Shown: positions 25,514 through 35,106, numbered from the stretch's first letter. The stretch is 40,409 nt of DNA from Minisyncoccota bacterium (GCA_025450175.1 JANWHY010000007.1:1-40409), one strand, 5' to 3'. Numbers and translations: made by a program. The notes: generated by a model not told the origin, from the letters alone.

Positions 25514-26331
25514 TTTTTCTCTATGACACGGAGTTTGGCACTGCGGGAGCGGGGGTTCACATCTATCTCTTCCTCGGTTGGGGTAAGGGGTTTTTTATAA
25601 ACTAGAGTTCCCTCTTCTTGACGGGCTAGTTCTCTAAAGAACTTCTTGACGATTCTATCCTCGAGACTGTGGAAGGAGATCACGGCGAGTCTTCCACCCG
25701 GCTTCAAGATCTGGAAGCTCTTAGTGAGACCTTCCTCGAGTGCTACGAGCTCTTCATTGACGGCGATGCGGATAGCCTGAAAGGTTTTCGTTGCGGGATG
25801 GATCTTACTCTTGCCTCTCGACTTCACACTCTCAACTGCTCGTACCAGATCGAAGGTGGTCTTAAGAGGTTTTGTCTCTCTGATGTCGACTATGGCTCTG
25901 GCGATCTTTCGAGAGAACTTCTCATCTGCGAATCCTCGGAGGACTAGCTCAATGGCGTGCTCGTCCCAGGAGTTGAGGATGTCGCTTGCTGACGGCCCAC
26001 TCTCCGACATTCTCATATCGAGCGGCTCATCGCGGAGGAAGGAGAATCCCCTTCCTGAAGTCTCTATCTGATCACTTGAGATACCTAGATCTAAGAGTAT
26101 GGCGTCTGGTCTCGAACCTTCTACCAGAGTGTCGACATCACGGAAGTTGCCTACAATGCTTGCGCCGGTGTTAGGGTCTTGGTCGAGAGTCGTAACCTCT
26201 ACGTTCTCACCAAAGCGCCTTCTGACCTCGGCCGTGTGGCCTCCTGCCCCATAGGTGAGGTCTAAGAAGACTTCGCCCGGTGTTAGATCCAATGCGTCAA
26301 TACTTTCTTTTAAAAGAACAGACTTATGCAT
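25510..26331 (-). CDS. rsmH: 16S rRNA (cytosine1402-N4)-methyltransferase RsmH/MraW
   Basis: MHKSVLLKESIDAL, LDLTYGAGGHT, AVISFHSLEDRIVKKFF. Confidence 0.96.
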   Translation of the reverse strand: MHKSVLLKESIDALDLTPGEVFLDLTYGAGGHTAEVRRRFGENVEVTTLDQDPNTGASIVGNFRDVDTLVEGSRPDAILLDLGISSDQIETSGRGFSFLRDEPLDMRMSESGPSASDILNSWDEHAIELVLRGFADEKFSRKIARAIVDIRETKPLKTTFDLVRAVESVKSRGKSKIHPATKTFQAIRIAVNEELVALEEGLTKSFQILKPGGRLAVISFHSLEDRIVKKFFRELARQEEGTLVYKKPLTPTEEEIDVNPRSRSAKLRVIEKK

Positions 26332-26719
26332 ACTCTGATTCGAGCTTCTTCCTATAGGCATCCCACTTCTTCTCGTTCCAGATCTCTACTCTGTCGTGGA
26401 CTCCGGTAATGACTAGTGAGTCTCCGAGTTCTGCAAACTTCCTTAAGAATTCTGGTACAAGGATGCGGCCTATAGAATCAATTTCGATTTCAGATGCTCC
26501 GGCGAAGGTGAACCGCTCAAAGCGCTGGTCACTCTCGACATGGCCTCGGGCCTCAACCTCCTTCGAGATCTGGCTCCAGGTTCGGGTGGGATAGAGGAAG
26601 AGACACTTGTCCTTACCGCGAGTAACTACGACCTTCCTGCCAAGTTCTTTCCTAAACTTGGCAGGTAGAGAGAAGCGACCCTTCTCGTCTCTGGTATGTG
26701 TATACTCGCCGATAAACAT
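26324..26719 (-). CDS. mraZ: Transcriptional regulator MraZ
   Basis: MFIGEYTHTRDEKGRFSLPAKFRKEL; dcw cluster position. Confidence 0.93.
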   Translation of the reverse strand: MFIGEYTHTRDEKGRFSLPAKFRKELGRKVVVTRGKDKCLFLYPTRTWSQISKEVEARGHVESDQRFERFTFAGASEIEIDSIGRILVPEFLRKFAELGDSLVITGVHDRVEIWNEKKWDAYRKKLESEYA

Positions 26720-26875
26720 TTTTTCATGATACCACTATTTCCCACCTAATACTATTCTATCCCACCACTCGCCACAATTCTACCCGTCAATACCCTATTT
26801 GCCCTGAATCTGTGGATAAGTCACTGTGCTCTTATTCTCCTATTCGCACGAATTAGACCATAGAGGAAAAAAGAA

Positions 26876-26902
26876 CAGCCCCGACCGAAGTCGGGGCTGG
26901 CA
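26876..26902 (-). terminator. Intrinsic terminator
   Basis: CAGCCCCGACcgaaGTCGGGGCTG; U-rich on -. Confidence 0.75.
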
Positions 26903-26910
26903 CTGAAGAA

Positions 26911-27480
26911 CTAGGCCGCTGATTCTTTTGATGGGACTGTGGTGACATAGACTTTCCAGTCCCGAGCTCGAAGTTTGCCCTTGGTGTATACAGACTCATG
27001 GAACAGAGCGATTTGATCCCACGTCTTGTAGAAAAGTCTTATCTCTTGAGCAAGCCCGGATTCGAGGGTTTCCCTGCTTCTGTCGAACTCTGTCTGTGCT
27101 TGCGCGTCAGGGATCTCATTTCCATCGTAGCTATTGAGCCCTTTCCTGAGTAAGGTTAGAAGTTGCTCAGAAGCAATGGATACCCGGTCTGCTCGTGCCT
27201 CTAAGGCCTGGTCCATCATCTTCTGGAAATCACTCGTTTCCAGATATCCGAAGAAGAAGTTCTGCATAGCGTGGTACTTGCGAAGTTCCCGATGGAATCT
27301 GATGGCAGTGACAGAGAGTGCCACCAACAATGCCACCAGTATGGATACGAGAATGACGAATTTGTCATCAGCTTTGGTATAGCCCACAACTGACAGGCCG
27401 GCTGCCGTGAGTAAACCACTAAAGATAAACGAGGCAATGAATTCCTGCACCGCACTCTCCTCTAGTGCTCGACAGAGCAT
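26911..27480 (-). CDS. Hypothetical membrane protein
   Basis: Two N-terminal TM helices, long ORF, downstream terminator. Confidence 0.55.
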   Translation of the reverse strand: MLCRALEESAVQEFIASFIFSGLLTAAGLSVVGYTKADDKFVILVSILVALLVALSVTAIRFHRELRKYHAMQNFFFGYLETSDFQKMMDQALEARADRVSIASEQLLTLLRKGLNSYDGNEIPDAQAQTEFDRSRETLESGLAQEIRLFYKTWDQIALFHESVYTKGKLRARDWKVYVTTVPSKESAA

Positions 27481-27531
27481 CTAATTTCTACCTGTGTTAT
27501 AAGCTAAAATAGTCTTCCTGTCAAAATTAAA

Positions 27532-27562
27532 ACAGCGCGGGGTCCGTAGACCACGCGCTGGT
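27532..27562 (-). terminator. Intrinsic terminator
   Basis: CAGCGCGgggtccgtagaccaCGCGCTG; U-rich on -. Confidence 0.6.
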
Positions 27563-27583
27563 GTTATAAGGTATGTATGAGGT

Positions 27584-27913
27584 TTACTCGCTGTCCTGGA
27601 GCATGGCCACACAATCTGCCTCGGTGGGGCCATCGGGCACCTCCTCATCAGAGGTATAGTTCCCGAACTGCTTCCAACTTGGATCTCCTCGGAATTGCTC
27701 AAAGGTAGTCGGAAGAGCGTCGTCTTCAAGATGGCAGTACGCGATAATCATCGGGCTCGCTGTCGATATCTCGATCTGGTTCACCACAACGGACCAGACA
27801 TCCTTCTCTACGTGTGCCATGATGACCAGGTCAAAGAAGGGCTCTATGGGGAGATTACACGCTTTCGCGAAGCGTAAGTCGCCACGTAGTTCTACGCATA
27901 CAATTACCTTCAT
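27584..27913 (-). CDS. Hypothetical protein
   Basis: 109 aa ORF with SD (AAGGAGACAG) and terminator. Confidence 0.5.
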   Translation of the reverse strand: MKVIVCVELRGDLRFAKACNLPIEPFFDLVIMAHVEKDVWSVVVNQIEISTASPMIIAYCHLEDDALPTTFEQFRGDPSWKQFGNYTSDEEVPDGPTEADCVAMLQDSE

Positions 27914-27979
27914 AACTTCTGTCTCCTTGGCCGCCAGTAGGCAGCCCTAATCTCTATCTATATTATAGCAAAAGTCTTA

Positions 27980-29938
27980 TTAAATGTCAATAGTGGCTTT
28001 CTTCGCGTTCGATTGTATGAAAGATTTGCGAGAAGGCACATCAGAGCCCATTAGGACGTCGAAGATGCGATCTGCTTCGCGAGCGTCCTCGATATTGACC
28101 TGTTTCAAGATTCTTGCCTTAGGATCCATGGTAGTCTCCCAGAGTTCATCCGAGTTCATCTCTCCAAGACCTTTGTATCTCTGGATATCAGAATTATCGG
28201 TAGCAATCTGCCTCTTCTCTTCGTCAGAGTAGACATAGAAAACTTCTTTGCCCTTCTTAATTTTATATAGTGGTGGTTGAGCGATGTAGACATGACCAGC
28301 ATCGATAAGTGGACGGAAGAATCTATAGAGTAAGGTGAGAAGAAGGGTGCGAATGTGTGCTCCGTCGACATCGGCATCGGTCGCAATGATGATCTTGTGG
28401 TAGCGTAGTTTGGTGATATCGAAGGTATCCCCTATGGCCGTACCTAGAGCCACGACCAAATTTTTGATCTGCTCAGATGCGAGCATACGGTCGAGGCGTG
28501 CTCTCTCGATGTTTAAGATCTTGCCTCGGAGTGGCAAGATAGCTTGGATCCTTCTATCACGGCCCATCTTGGCTGTACCACCTGCCGAGTCTCCCTCGAC
28601 GATGAAGAGTTCTGACTCCTCTGCTGAGCGGGATTGGCAGTCAGCAAGCTTACCAGGCAAGGTCATACCTTCGAGAGCTCCCTTTCTTAGGACACTGTCC
28701 TTCGCTGCCTTGGCTGCCTTACGAGCCTTAAGAGCAAGGACCACCTTCTGGATGATGGAACGAGCATCATCAGGATTCTCTTCCAAAAAGACGGAGAAAG
28801 CGTCGCCAAAGACGGTGGTAACCATGCTCTGGGCCTCGACACTTCCTAGCTTCGATTTGGTCTGACCTTCGAACTGGATCTCCTGAAGCTTCACAGAAAC
28901 GACTGCGGTGAGTCCCTCAAGCACATCATCGCCAGTGAAGTTGTCTTCCTTCTCACTCACTAGGTTGTTCTTCCGAGCATAAGTATTGAGGCTTCTCGTC
29001 AGAGCAGTTTTAAATCCTGTGATATGGGTACCGCCTTCACTGGTATAAATATTATTGGCGAAAGGGAGTATACGCGAAGAGATATCGTCGACATATTGGA
29101 GAGATACTTCTACAGTCTCGTACTCATTGCCATTGGCCTTCTTCTCTACATAGAAAATATTGCGGTGTATCGGTTTGGCATGCTCGTTCTCAAATCTTAC
29201 TAGAGAGACAAGCCCTCCCTCGAAGTAGAAGCTGGTGCGGGGCACATCAAGCTCGAGATCTCGGAGCCAGAAAACTTTCTCACCATCAAGCTTCTCTTCT
29301 TGGCGGGCATCGATGACGGTAATCCTAAGACCTTTTACTAGATAGGCTTGCTGGCGGAGGTGAGAGCTAATCTTGTCGAAGCTGAAGTTGGTGTCGGGGA
29401 AGATCTCGGGGTCGGGTTGGAAGGTGATGATAGTGCCATTTTCCTTGGAGGAACCAATCTTCTTCACTGCACCCTTCTTCTTGCCCTTACTATACTCTTG
29501 AGCATAGACTCCCCCGTCTCGATGCACCTCTGCGCGGCAGTAGACTGATAGAGCGTTGACCACCGAGCCACCCACACCGTGGAGACCTCCAGAGACTTTA
29601 TATCCTTCCCCGCCAAACTTACCTCCGGCATGGAGGGTGGTCATGATGGTCTCGAGAGCGGAAACTTTTGTTTGTTTATGAATATCTACCGGGATACCGC
29701 GACCGTTATCTCCTACTCGCACGCGATTGCCGGGCAAGAGAGCAACCTCAATATCGGAGGCGAAGCCGCCCATAGCCTCGTCGCGGGAATTGTCGAAGAT
29801 CTCCCAGACTAGGTGGTGGAGACCGTCGGGACCGGTGGTCCCGATGTACATGCCGGGGCGCTTTCTAACCGGTTCTAGGCCCTCGAGGACCGTGATGGAT
29901 TCGGCGCTGTAATTGGATGTTTTTGCCATTTTGGACAT
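27980..29938 (-). CDS. gyrB: DNA gyrase subunit B
   Basis: LEGLEPVRKRPGMYIGTTGPDGLHHLVWEIFDNSRDEA; EGDSAGGTAKMGRDRRIQAILPLRGKILNIE. Confidence 0.96.
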   Translation of the reverse strand: MSKMAKTSNYSAESITVLEGLEPVRKRPGMYIGTTGPDGLHHLVWEIFDNSRDEAMGGFASDIEVALLPGNRVRVGDNGRGIPVDIHKQTKVSALETIMTTLHAGGKFGGEGYKVSGGLHGVGGSVVNALSVYCRAEVHRDGGVYAQEYSKGKKKGAVKKIGSSKENGTIITFQPDPEIFPDTNFSFDKISSHLRQQAYLVKGLRITVIDARQEEKLDGEKVFWLRDLELDVPRTSFYFEGGLVSLVRFENEHAKPIHRNIFYVEKKANGNEYETVEVSLQYVDDISSRILPFANNIYTSEGGTHITGFKTALTRSLNTYARKNNLVSEKEDNFTGDDVLEGLTAVVSVKLQEIQFEGQTKSKLGSVEAQSMVTTVFGDAFSVFLEENPDDARSIIQKVVLALKARKAAKAAKDSVLRKGALEGMTLPGKLADCQSRSAEESELFIVEGDSAGGTAKMGRDRRIQAILPLRGKILNIERARLDRMLASEQIKNLVVALGTAIGDTFDITKLRYHKIIIATDADVDGAHIRTLLLTLLYRFFRPLIDAGHVYIAQPPLYKIKKGKEVFYVYSDEEKRQIATDNSDIQRYKGLGEMNSDELWETTMDPKARILKQVNIEDAREADRIFDVLMGSDVPSRKSFIQSNAKKATIDI

Positions 29939-29984
29939 CTAATTATATCAAAAAAGCGGCCCAAAAGAAAGCCTTTTTACCTAC

Positions 29985-31121
29985 TTAAACCCTCCTTATC
30001 TCGCCCTTAAATTCTTCTTCGGTGCGAGCCTCGATCTCAGCGTGGAGCTTATTGACCTCCTCGTTAGTAAGAGTTTTATCGAGGCTGCGATATGTTATAC
30101 GGAAGGTGTATGAGAGCTTGCCTTCCCCAAACTTCTCCTTGTTCTCATATTTATCTGAGAGCTCCACTTGCTCGATGAGTTCCCTACCTAGGTCACGAAT
30201 AGTGTCGAAATAGTCGTTTACTACGAAGTCCTCGGAGACGACGAAGGAGATGTCACGCACGACTGGGGGAAACTTGGAAACTTCTTTGAACTTGCTACCC
30301 AAGACGAGCTGTTTCTTAACCCTCTCATCCTCAGACCAGAGGAGTCGGATGTCCGGGAGCTCCATCGAGGCGATAGCCAGTCTCTCTAGTCCGAAGCCGA
30401 AGGCCCAGCCGTTGTAATCTGGGAGCCCCATATTGCTGAGTACGCTCTTCCTCACTATCCCTGAACCAAGCATCTCGATCCACTTACCATTGATCTCTGC
30501 CTCCATCTCATAAGAAGGGTCAGTGTATGGGAACTGGTGATCGTAGAAGCGGAAGTTTGCTTTGAAGACGTTAGTCGCAATGTCGGAGAGAGCGGCCTTG
30601 AGGTCATCGGGAGTAATAATCTTCTTCTCGTCTGGGGCAATGAGCCATGCGCCGAATTGGTGGAAGACATTCATATGAGTGCGATCAATCTCGTCTTTCC
30701 TATAAACCTTGCCGTAGCAGATCGCACCAAGTGTCTCTCGCTTCTTGATCCGCTCTTTGATCTCTGGGCTATTGAGGTAGTAGTACCAGAAGACGGTATC
30801 GTGAGTGCGGAGCACATGAGTCTCGTCTACGTAGTAAGTGTCAGAGGTCGAGCGCGCAGGATGACCCGGCGGCATGTTGAAGAGATCGAAGAGTATATCT
30901 GTGGGCACGATCTCGGGGATCTTGATCACATCAAAGTCTTCTAGACTCTTCACGGAGGAGGCGCGGCGGACAATCTCGTGGAGCGGGCTACCCGGGGTCC
31001 TCGCTAGGTCGGGCAAGGAGAGGAAGCGCTTAAGCCGAGTAGCTTCTTGGTCAGTGCGACTTTCTAAGGCTTCTTTGAGCTTTACTTCGTCCGTACTTTT
31101 GATCACGATATTTTCATCCAT
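29985..31121 (-). CDS. pheS: Phenylalanyl-tRNA synthetase, PheS-like catalytic domain fused to C-terminal FDX-ACB-like domain
   Basis: HPARSTSDTYYVDE, GLPDYNGWAFGFGLERLAI (class II motif 3), then PPVVRDISFVVSEDF...FRITYRSLDKTLTNEEVNKLHAEI (FDX-ACB pattern). Confidence 0.88.
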   Translation of the reverse strand: MDENIVIKSTDEVKLKEALESRTDQEATRLKRFLSLPDLARTPGSPLHEIVRRASSVKSLEDFDVIKIPEIVPTDILFDLFNMPPGHPARSTSDTYYVDETHVLRTHDTVFWYYYLNSPEIKERIKKRETLGAICYGKVYRKDEIDRTHMNVFHQFGAWLIAPDEKKIITPDDLKAALSDIATNVFKANFRFYDHQFPYTDPSYEMEAEINGKWIEMLGSGIVRKSVLSNMGLPDYNGWAFGFGLERLAIASMELPDIRLLWSEDERVKKQLVLGSKFKEVSKFPPVVRDISFVVSEDFVVNDYFDTIRDLGRELIEQVELSDKYENKEKFGEGKLSYTFRITYRSLDKTLTNEEVNKLHAEIEARTEEEFKGEIRRV

Positions 31122-31158
31122 GATTTATTATGGTATGGTATAGGAGATTTTATAGCAA

Positions 31159-32406
31159 ATGTTAGTGGTCCAAACCTATCTATTATACGGTTCTCTTTTT
31201 GTCTCCCTCTTCTTTGAGGTGTTTCTTCTCATTACTTATCTTGAGGTGCGGGGTGAGATAAGGCGTGAAGACGAGATGCTTAAAAAGGATTTGACTCACT
31301 TCCCCACTGTCTCTGTCATCGTACCAGTCTTAAACGAAGAGAAGACGCTCTTGGGCACAGTTGACTCTCTCCTCGCTCTCGATTATCCCAAGGACAAACT
31401 CCGTTTTATCCTCGTAGATGATGGGTCCCGCGACAACACTTGGGAGGTTATGAATAAGTTCAAGGACCATCCACAATTTAGTATTTATAAAAAAGAGAAC
31501 GGTGGCAAACACACAGCGGTCAACTTCGCTCTCGAGAGAGTTTATACAGACTTGGTGGGCTGCCTCGATGCTGACTCCTTCGTCACAGAAAGTGCTCTTA
31601 AGAAAATCATCCCCTACTTCGATGACGCTACAGTTATGGCCGTCACCCCTTCTATAAAGGTGCATAAGCCAGACAACTTCCTCCAATATATCCAGAAGAC
31701 GGAGTACAGCTGGTCCATCTTCCTTCGTCGCATGCTCTCTTCTCTCGGTGCACTCTATGTGACACCTGGTCCATTCTCCATCTTCCGCACACGAGTCTTC
31801 CGCGAGTTGGGTAATTATAGAGAGGCTCATATGACGGAAGACATGGAGATGGCAATGCGTATGCAGAAGCACCATTATAAGATCGTCAACGCTCATGGCG
31901 CTCACGTATATACTGTAACTCCTAATACTCTCAAGGGTTTGGTCAAGCAGCGCGCTCGTTGGTCGTACGGCTTTCTCAACAACGCCTTCGACTATCGTAG
32001 CCTCTTCTTCAATAGGAAGTACGGACACTTCGGAATGTTCATCATGCCTATTGCCACTCTCTCGACCTTCACCTCCTTTATCTTAGTAAGTAATGTTTTG
32101 AGAAACGGAGTGACTCGGATGCTCGAGGCCTTCACTCGCTATCGGGCTATTGGCTTCAGTGGAGACTTCTCCTTACCTTCCTTTGATTGGTACTTCCTCA
32201 ATACTGGCACGCTCTCTATCATTGTGCTCACTGCTATGGGACTTACCCTCTTCATCCTCTACCTTTCTATGAAGCTCGCTGAAGGCAAATTTAAAATATC
32301 TAAGGCTCTCTTCTATTACCTCTTCCTCTACGCCTTCCTCACCCCACTCTGGCTCTCCAAAGCCCTCTTTGACATGGCCTTCCGAAGAAAGGTATCCTGG
32401 CGCTAA
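31159..32406 (+). CDS. Family 2 glycosyltransferase, membrane
   Basis: VSVIVPVLNEEKTLLGTVDSLL, VDDGSRDNT, DADS, QRARWSYG (QxxRW-type). Confidence 0.92.
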   Translation: MLVVQTYLLYGSLFVSLFFEVFLLITYLEVRGEIRREDEMLKKDLTHFPTVSVIVPVLNEEKTLLGTVDSLLALDYPKDKLRFILVDDGSRDNTWEVMNKFKDHPQFSIYKKENGGKHTAVNFALERVYTDLVGCLDADSFVTESALKKIIPYFDDATVMAVTPSIKVHKPDNFLQYIQKTEYSWSIFLRRMLSSLGALYVTPGPFSIFRTRVFRELGNYREAHMTEDMEMAMRMQKHHYKIVNAHGAHVYTVTPNTLKGLVKQRARWSYGFLNNAFDYRSLFFNRKYGHFGMFIMPIATLSTFTSFILVSNVLRNGVTRMLEAFTRYRAIGFSGDFSLPSFDWYFLNTGTLSIIVLTAMGLTLFILYLSMKLAEGKFKISKALFYYLFLYAFLTPLWLSKALFDMAFRRKVSWR

Positions 32407-32411
32407 CCTCT

Positions 32412-33104
32412 ATGATAGATTCGAAGAAATACTTGGTGGCCTTCCTTATAACTGCGGCAATCTTTATCACCGCTATTTTGGCCAGCAACAACCTCAATAA
32501 TAAGAAGCTCGACAGCTTCCGCGCTATTGAGAACAGAGTGGCTCTCGATATTCTATCTTCCGAAACTCAGTTTGCTCTGCTCGAGGAAACTTCTTGTAAG
32601 GAGATTGGTCCGGGCTTCCTCTCTAAGGAGCTTGGTTCCTTGGGCGAACGTCTCTCATATGCAGAGAGTCAGACTGGATTTAATGATGCTGATATCGAAC
32701 ACTTGAAGCAGTCTTACTTCTTACTTGAGATTAAGGACTATCTTCTGATGAAGAGGCTTACGGAGAAGTGCGGCTTCAAACCTATATTCATACTCTACTT
32801 CTATGCCAATGAGAAAGATGCCTGCGAAGAGTGCGACAAGATGGGCTACGTACTTACTGCCCTTCGTGACAAGTATCCCGACCTGCGCGTGTACTCCTTC
32901 GACTACAACTTGTCCCAGCTTGAGGCGCTCAAAACCCTTGTCTCTATATATAAAATTAAGCCCAACCTCCCTGCTCTCGTGATCAATGGCGAGACTATGT
33001 ATGGCTTCCGCTCTGTCGAAGAGTTAGAGAAGGCTGTACCAGCCCTTACTAAGTTGAAGACTCGCGTTGAACTTCTCAACGCCACTACCTCCACTTCTAA
33101 CTAA
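32412..33104 (+). CDS. Membrane-anchored thioredoxin-like hypothetical protein
   Basis: N-terminal TM; CEECDKMGYVLTALRDKYPDLRVYSFDYNLS...KPNLPALVINGETMYG. Confidence 0.6.
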   Translation: MIDSKKYLVAFLITAAIFITAILASNNLNNKKLDSFRAIENRVALDILSSETQFALLEETSCKEIGPGFLSKELGSLGERLSYAESQTGFNDADIEHLKQSYFLLEIKDYLLMKRLTEKCGFKPIFILYFYANEKDACEECDKMGYVLTALRDKYPDLRVYSFDYNLSQLEALKTLVSIYKIKPNLPALVINGETMYGFRSVEELEKAVPALTKLKTRVELLNATTSTSN

Positions 33105-33113
33105 TAATTTTGG

Positions 33114-33186
33114 AGCCGGGAAGAGGGCTCGAACCTCCGACCTGCTGTTTACAAAACAGCTGCTCTACCAACTGAGCTATCCCGGC
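33114..33186 (-). tRNA. tRNA-Thr (UGU anticodon)
   Basis: On -: GCCGGGATAGCTCAGTTGGTAGAGCAGCTGTTTTGTAAACAGCAGGTCGGAGGTTCGAGCCCTCTTCCCGGCT. Confidence 0.92.
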
Positions 33187-33416
33187 AATTTATCTTTAAG
33201 AAATCTTCTTCCAGCAGCAGATTTCAAATATAACTCTCTTTTTCTAGCTGTCTGGAAATCTTGATGTTCCTCCTTATACACTAGAGAAATCTCAGACATT
33301 TTACTAGTGGTTTTTGTGTGGCCTCTCTGGTGTTCTTTTAGACGCCTTTCAAGATTATTTGTTAAGCCCTTGTACAATTTCCCAGTATAATCTCTCAACA
33401 CATATACTGTATACAT
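33177..33416 (-). CDS. Single-domain GIY-YIG nuclease, C-terminus overlapping tRNA-Thr 5' end
   Basis: MYTVYVLRDYTGKLYKGLTNNLERRLKEHQRG; last codons TTG CCG GGA TAG are tRNA sequence. Confidence 0.9.
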   Translation of the reverse strand: MYTVYVLRDYTGKLYKGLTNNLERRLKEHQRGHTKTTSKMSEISLVYKEEHQDFQTARKRELYLKSAAGRRFLKDKLPG

Positions 33417-33421
33417 ATATC

Positions 33422-33486
33422 AAGCTGCTCTGCCAACGAGCCCCGCCCGTACCGAACGGTACGTTCGGGCGGGTATCCCGGCAATC
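33422..33486 (-). pseudogene. Remnant of a tRNA-Thr 5' half interrupted by a palindromic insertion
   Basis: On -: GCCGGGATA + CCCGCCCGAACGTACCGTTCGGTACGGGCGG + GGCTCGTTGGCAGAGCAGCT. Confidence 0.7.
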
Positions 33487-33498
33487 GCACTAGTCTAC

Positions 33499-33915
33499 CT
33501 AATTTTCTTCTGTTTGAGAACTGTCATCAATACCATCATGGATAGTGCCCCCCTTCTCAATATTAGAAATTTTCTGGAAGAATTCGGACATACCGTCGGA
33601 CTTCTTCAGAATCTTGGAATCACGAATAGTATTCAAATATTCGAACTGGCGCTCCTTAAGGTAGCTTACGAGCTTGTTCTTGAAGTTCCTTGTCTGGAGA
33701 GGCATCTGCTTCTCCCAGAAAAAGAAGAGGTCTTCCCTGCCATCAGAATATAGGTGCACTGTCTTGTGATAGAGCTCTCTAGTATAGGTGTCGCCCTTGG
33801 AGATGAGGTTTAAGACGAAGACTTGTCGCCTCTTCTTCTCTTCTAACCTCTTCGCTACAAGTAGGAGTGCAAGAAAAACGCCCGATAAAGCGAACAACGA
33901 TATGAGTGGGGTCAT
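33499..33915 (-). CDS. Hypothetical membrane protein
   Basis: N-terminal TM; ORF in operon-like position upstream of the tRNA. Confidence 0.55.
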   Translation of the reverse strand: MTPLISLFALSGVFLALLLVAKRLEEKKRRQVFVLNLISKGDTYTRELYHKTVHLYSDGREDLFFFWEKQMPLQTRNFKNKLVSYLKERQFEYLNTIRDSKILKKSDGMSEFFQKISNIEKGGTIHDGIDDSSQTEEN

Positions 33916-33922
33916 GAACTAA

Positions 33923-34375
33923 TTAGTTTATGGACAATCGCACAAATTGGCCAAGCTCAATCCTCTCTCCAAACTTCTGTACAGTATTGGTAATGAGATC
34001 GGCAATAGTGAGGCTCGAATCTTTGATAAAAGGTTGAGCGAGGAGCTCGGTTGTATCCGCAGGAGACATAGCGGCTACATGCATGGCGATATCTCGGGCC
34101 ACAGACTTGAACTCTGAGTTCTTGGCTACGAAGTCGGTCTCAGACATGAGTTCTAGAAGGACTCCTGTCGTCTCGCCAGCATGGATATATGATACTACAA
34201 CTCCAGCACCCAGGGTTCTACCACTTTTCTTAGCAGCTATCTCGGCACCTCTTTTCTTCAATAGTTCTAAGGCTTTTGCCTTATCCCCACCTGCCTCCTC
34301 GAGGGCCTTCTGACACTCCATGACGGAGAGTCCCGTCTCATCACGTAAAGCTTTGATCTCCTCTATGGTAACCAT
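33923..34375 (-). CDS. tsf: Elongation factor Ts (short form)
   Basis: IKALRDETGLSVMECQKALEEAGGDKAKALELLKKRG; LMSETDFVAKNSEF. Confidence 0.95.
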   Translation of the reverse strand: MVTIEEIKALRDETGLSVMECQKALEEAGGDKAKALELLKKRGAEIAAKKSGRTLGAGVVVSYIHAGETTGVLLELMSETDFVAKNSEFKSVARDIAMHVAAMSPADTTELLAQPFIKDSSLTIADLITNTVQKFGERIELGQFVRLSIN

Positions 34376-34377
34376 AT

Positions 34378-35106
34378 CTAAATTTGCTCTACTTTCTTAT
34401 TTGCCAACCCTTTCTTATAAGCTTCTACCATTAACTCAGTAATAAACTTAATACTCCCTCGTGAGGCATCGTTAGCTGGGATGGCATAATCCACTTTATA
34501 AAGATCAGCATCAGAGCCCGCAATAGCGACAATAGGAATCTTGATAGTACGAGCCTCAGCTACGGCGATTTCTTCCTTCTTAGGATCTATGATTACCATA
34601 AACTTGGGTAGACTCTTGAGCTTGGAGAGGCCGCCGAAGTATAGAGCGAGCCTGTCGATCTCGCGATCGATAAGTAGGCGCTCCTTCTTGGTGTACTTGG
34701 CAAGTTCACCCCGCTCTCGCTCGCCAGTAAGCTCTTCGAGTCTAGCAATGCGCTTCTTAATCTCGGAGAAGTTCGAGAGAGTACCTCCAATCCAGCGTCC
34801 CGGAACAAAAGGCATCTCAAGTGTCTGGCCCGCGGCTCTGGTAGCCTCGCGAGCCTCACTCTTACCTCCTACCCAGAGACCCAGCGCCCCTTCCTCACCC
34901 TTCTTAGTGATAAATTCTAGTGCGCGGTTGAGCTCTACACTCGTCTTCTCAAGATCGAAGATCTCGATCTTGTTCTTAGAGCCGAAGATGAAGGGTTTGG
35001 CCGATGGGTGGCGACGACTCTTTACAAAGCCAAAGTGTGCTCCGACAGAAAAAAGCGCATCAACTAATGAGCCTTCAGACTTCTTATTTTCCTTGGTTTT
35101 TTCCAC
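34378..35106 (-). CDS. rpsB: 30S ribosomal protein S2
   Basis: GAHFGFVKSRRHPSAKPFIFG; PFVPGRWIGGTLSNF; IPIVAIAGSDADLYKVDYAIPAND. Confidence 0.95.
   Translation of the reverse strand: MEKTKENKKSEGSLVDALFSVGAHFGFVKSRRHPSAKPFIFGSKNKIEIFDLEKTSVELNRALEFITKKGEEGALGLWVGGKSEAREATRAAGQTLEMPFVPGRWIGGTLSNFSEIKKRIARLEELTGERERGELAKYTKKERLLIDREIDRLALYFGGLSKLKSLPKFMVIIDPKKEEIAVAEARTIKIPIVAIAGSDADLYKVDYAIPANDASRGSIKFITELMVEAYKKGLANKKVEQI

Noticed and set aside
31330-32028. 232-aa minus-strand ORF
   Set aside because: Antisense to a clear glycosyltransferase CDS.
33923-34375. Truncated EF-Ts as an anomaly
   Set aside because: Short EF-Ts forms are known in several bacterial lineages; motifs are intact.
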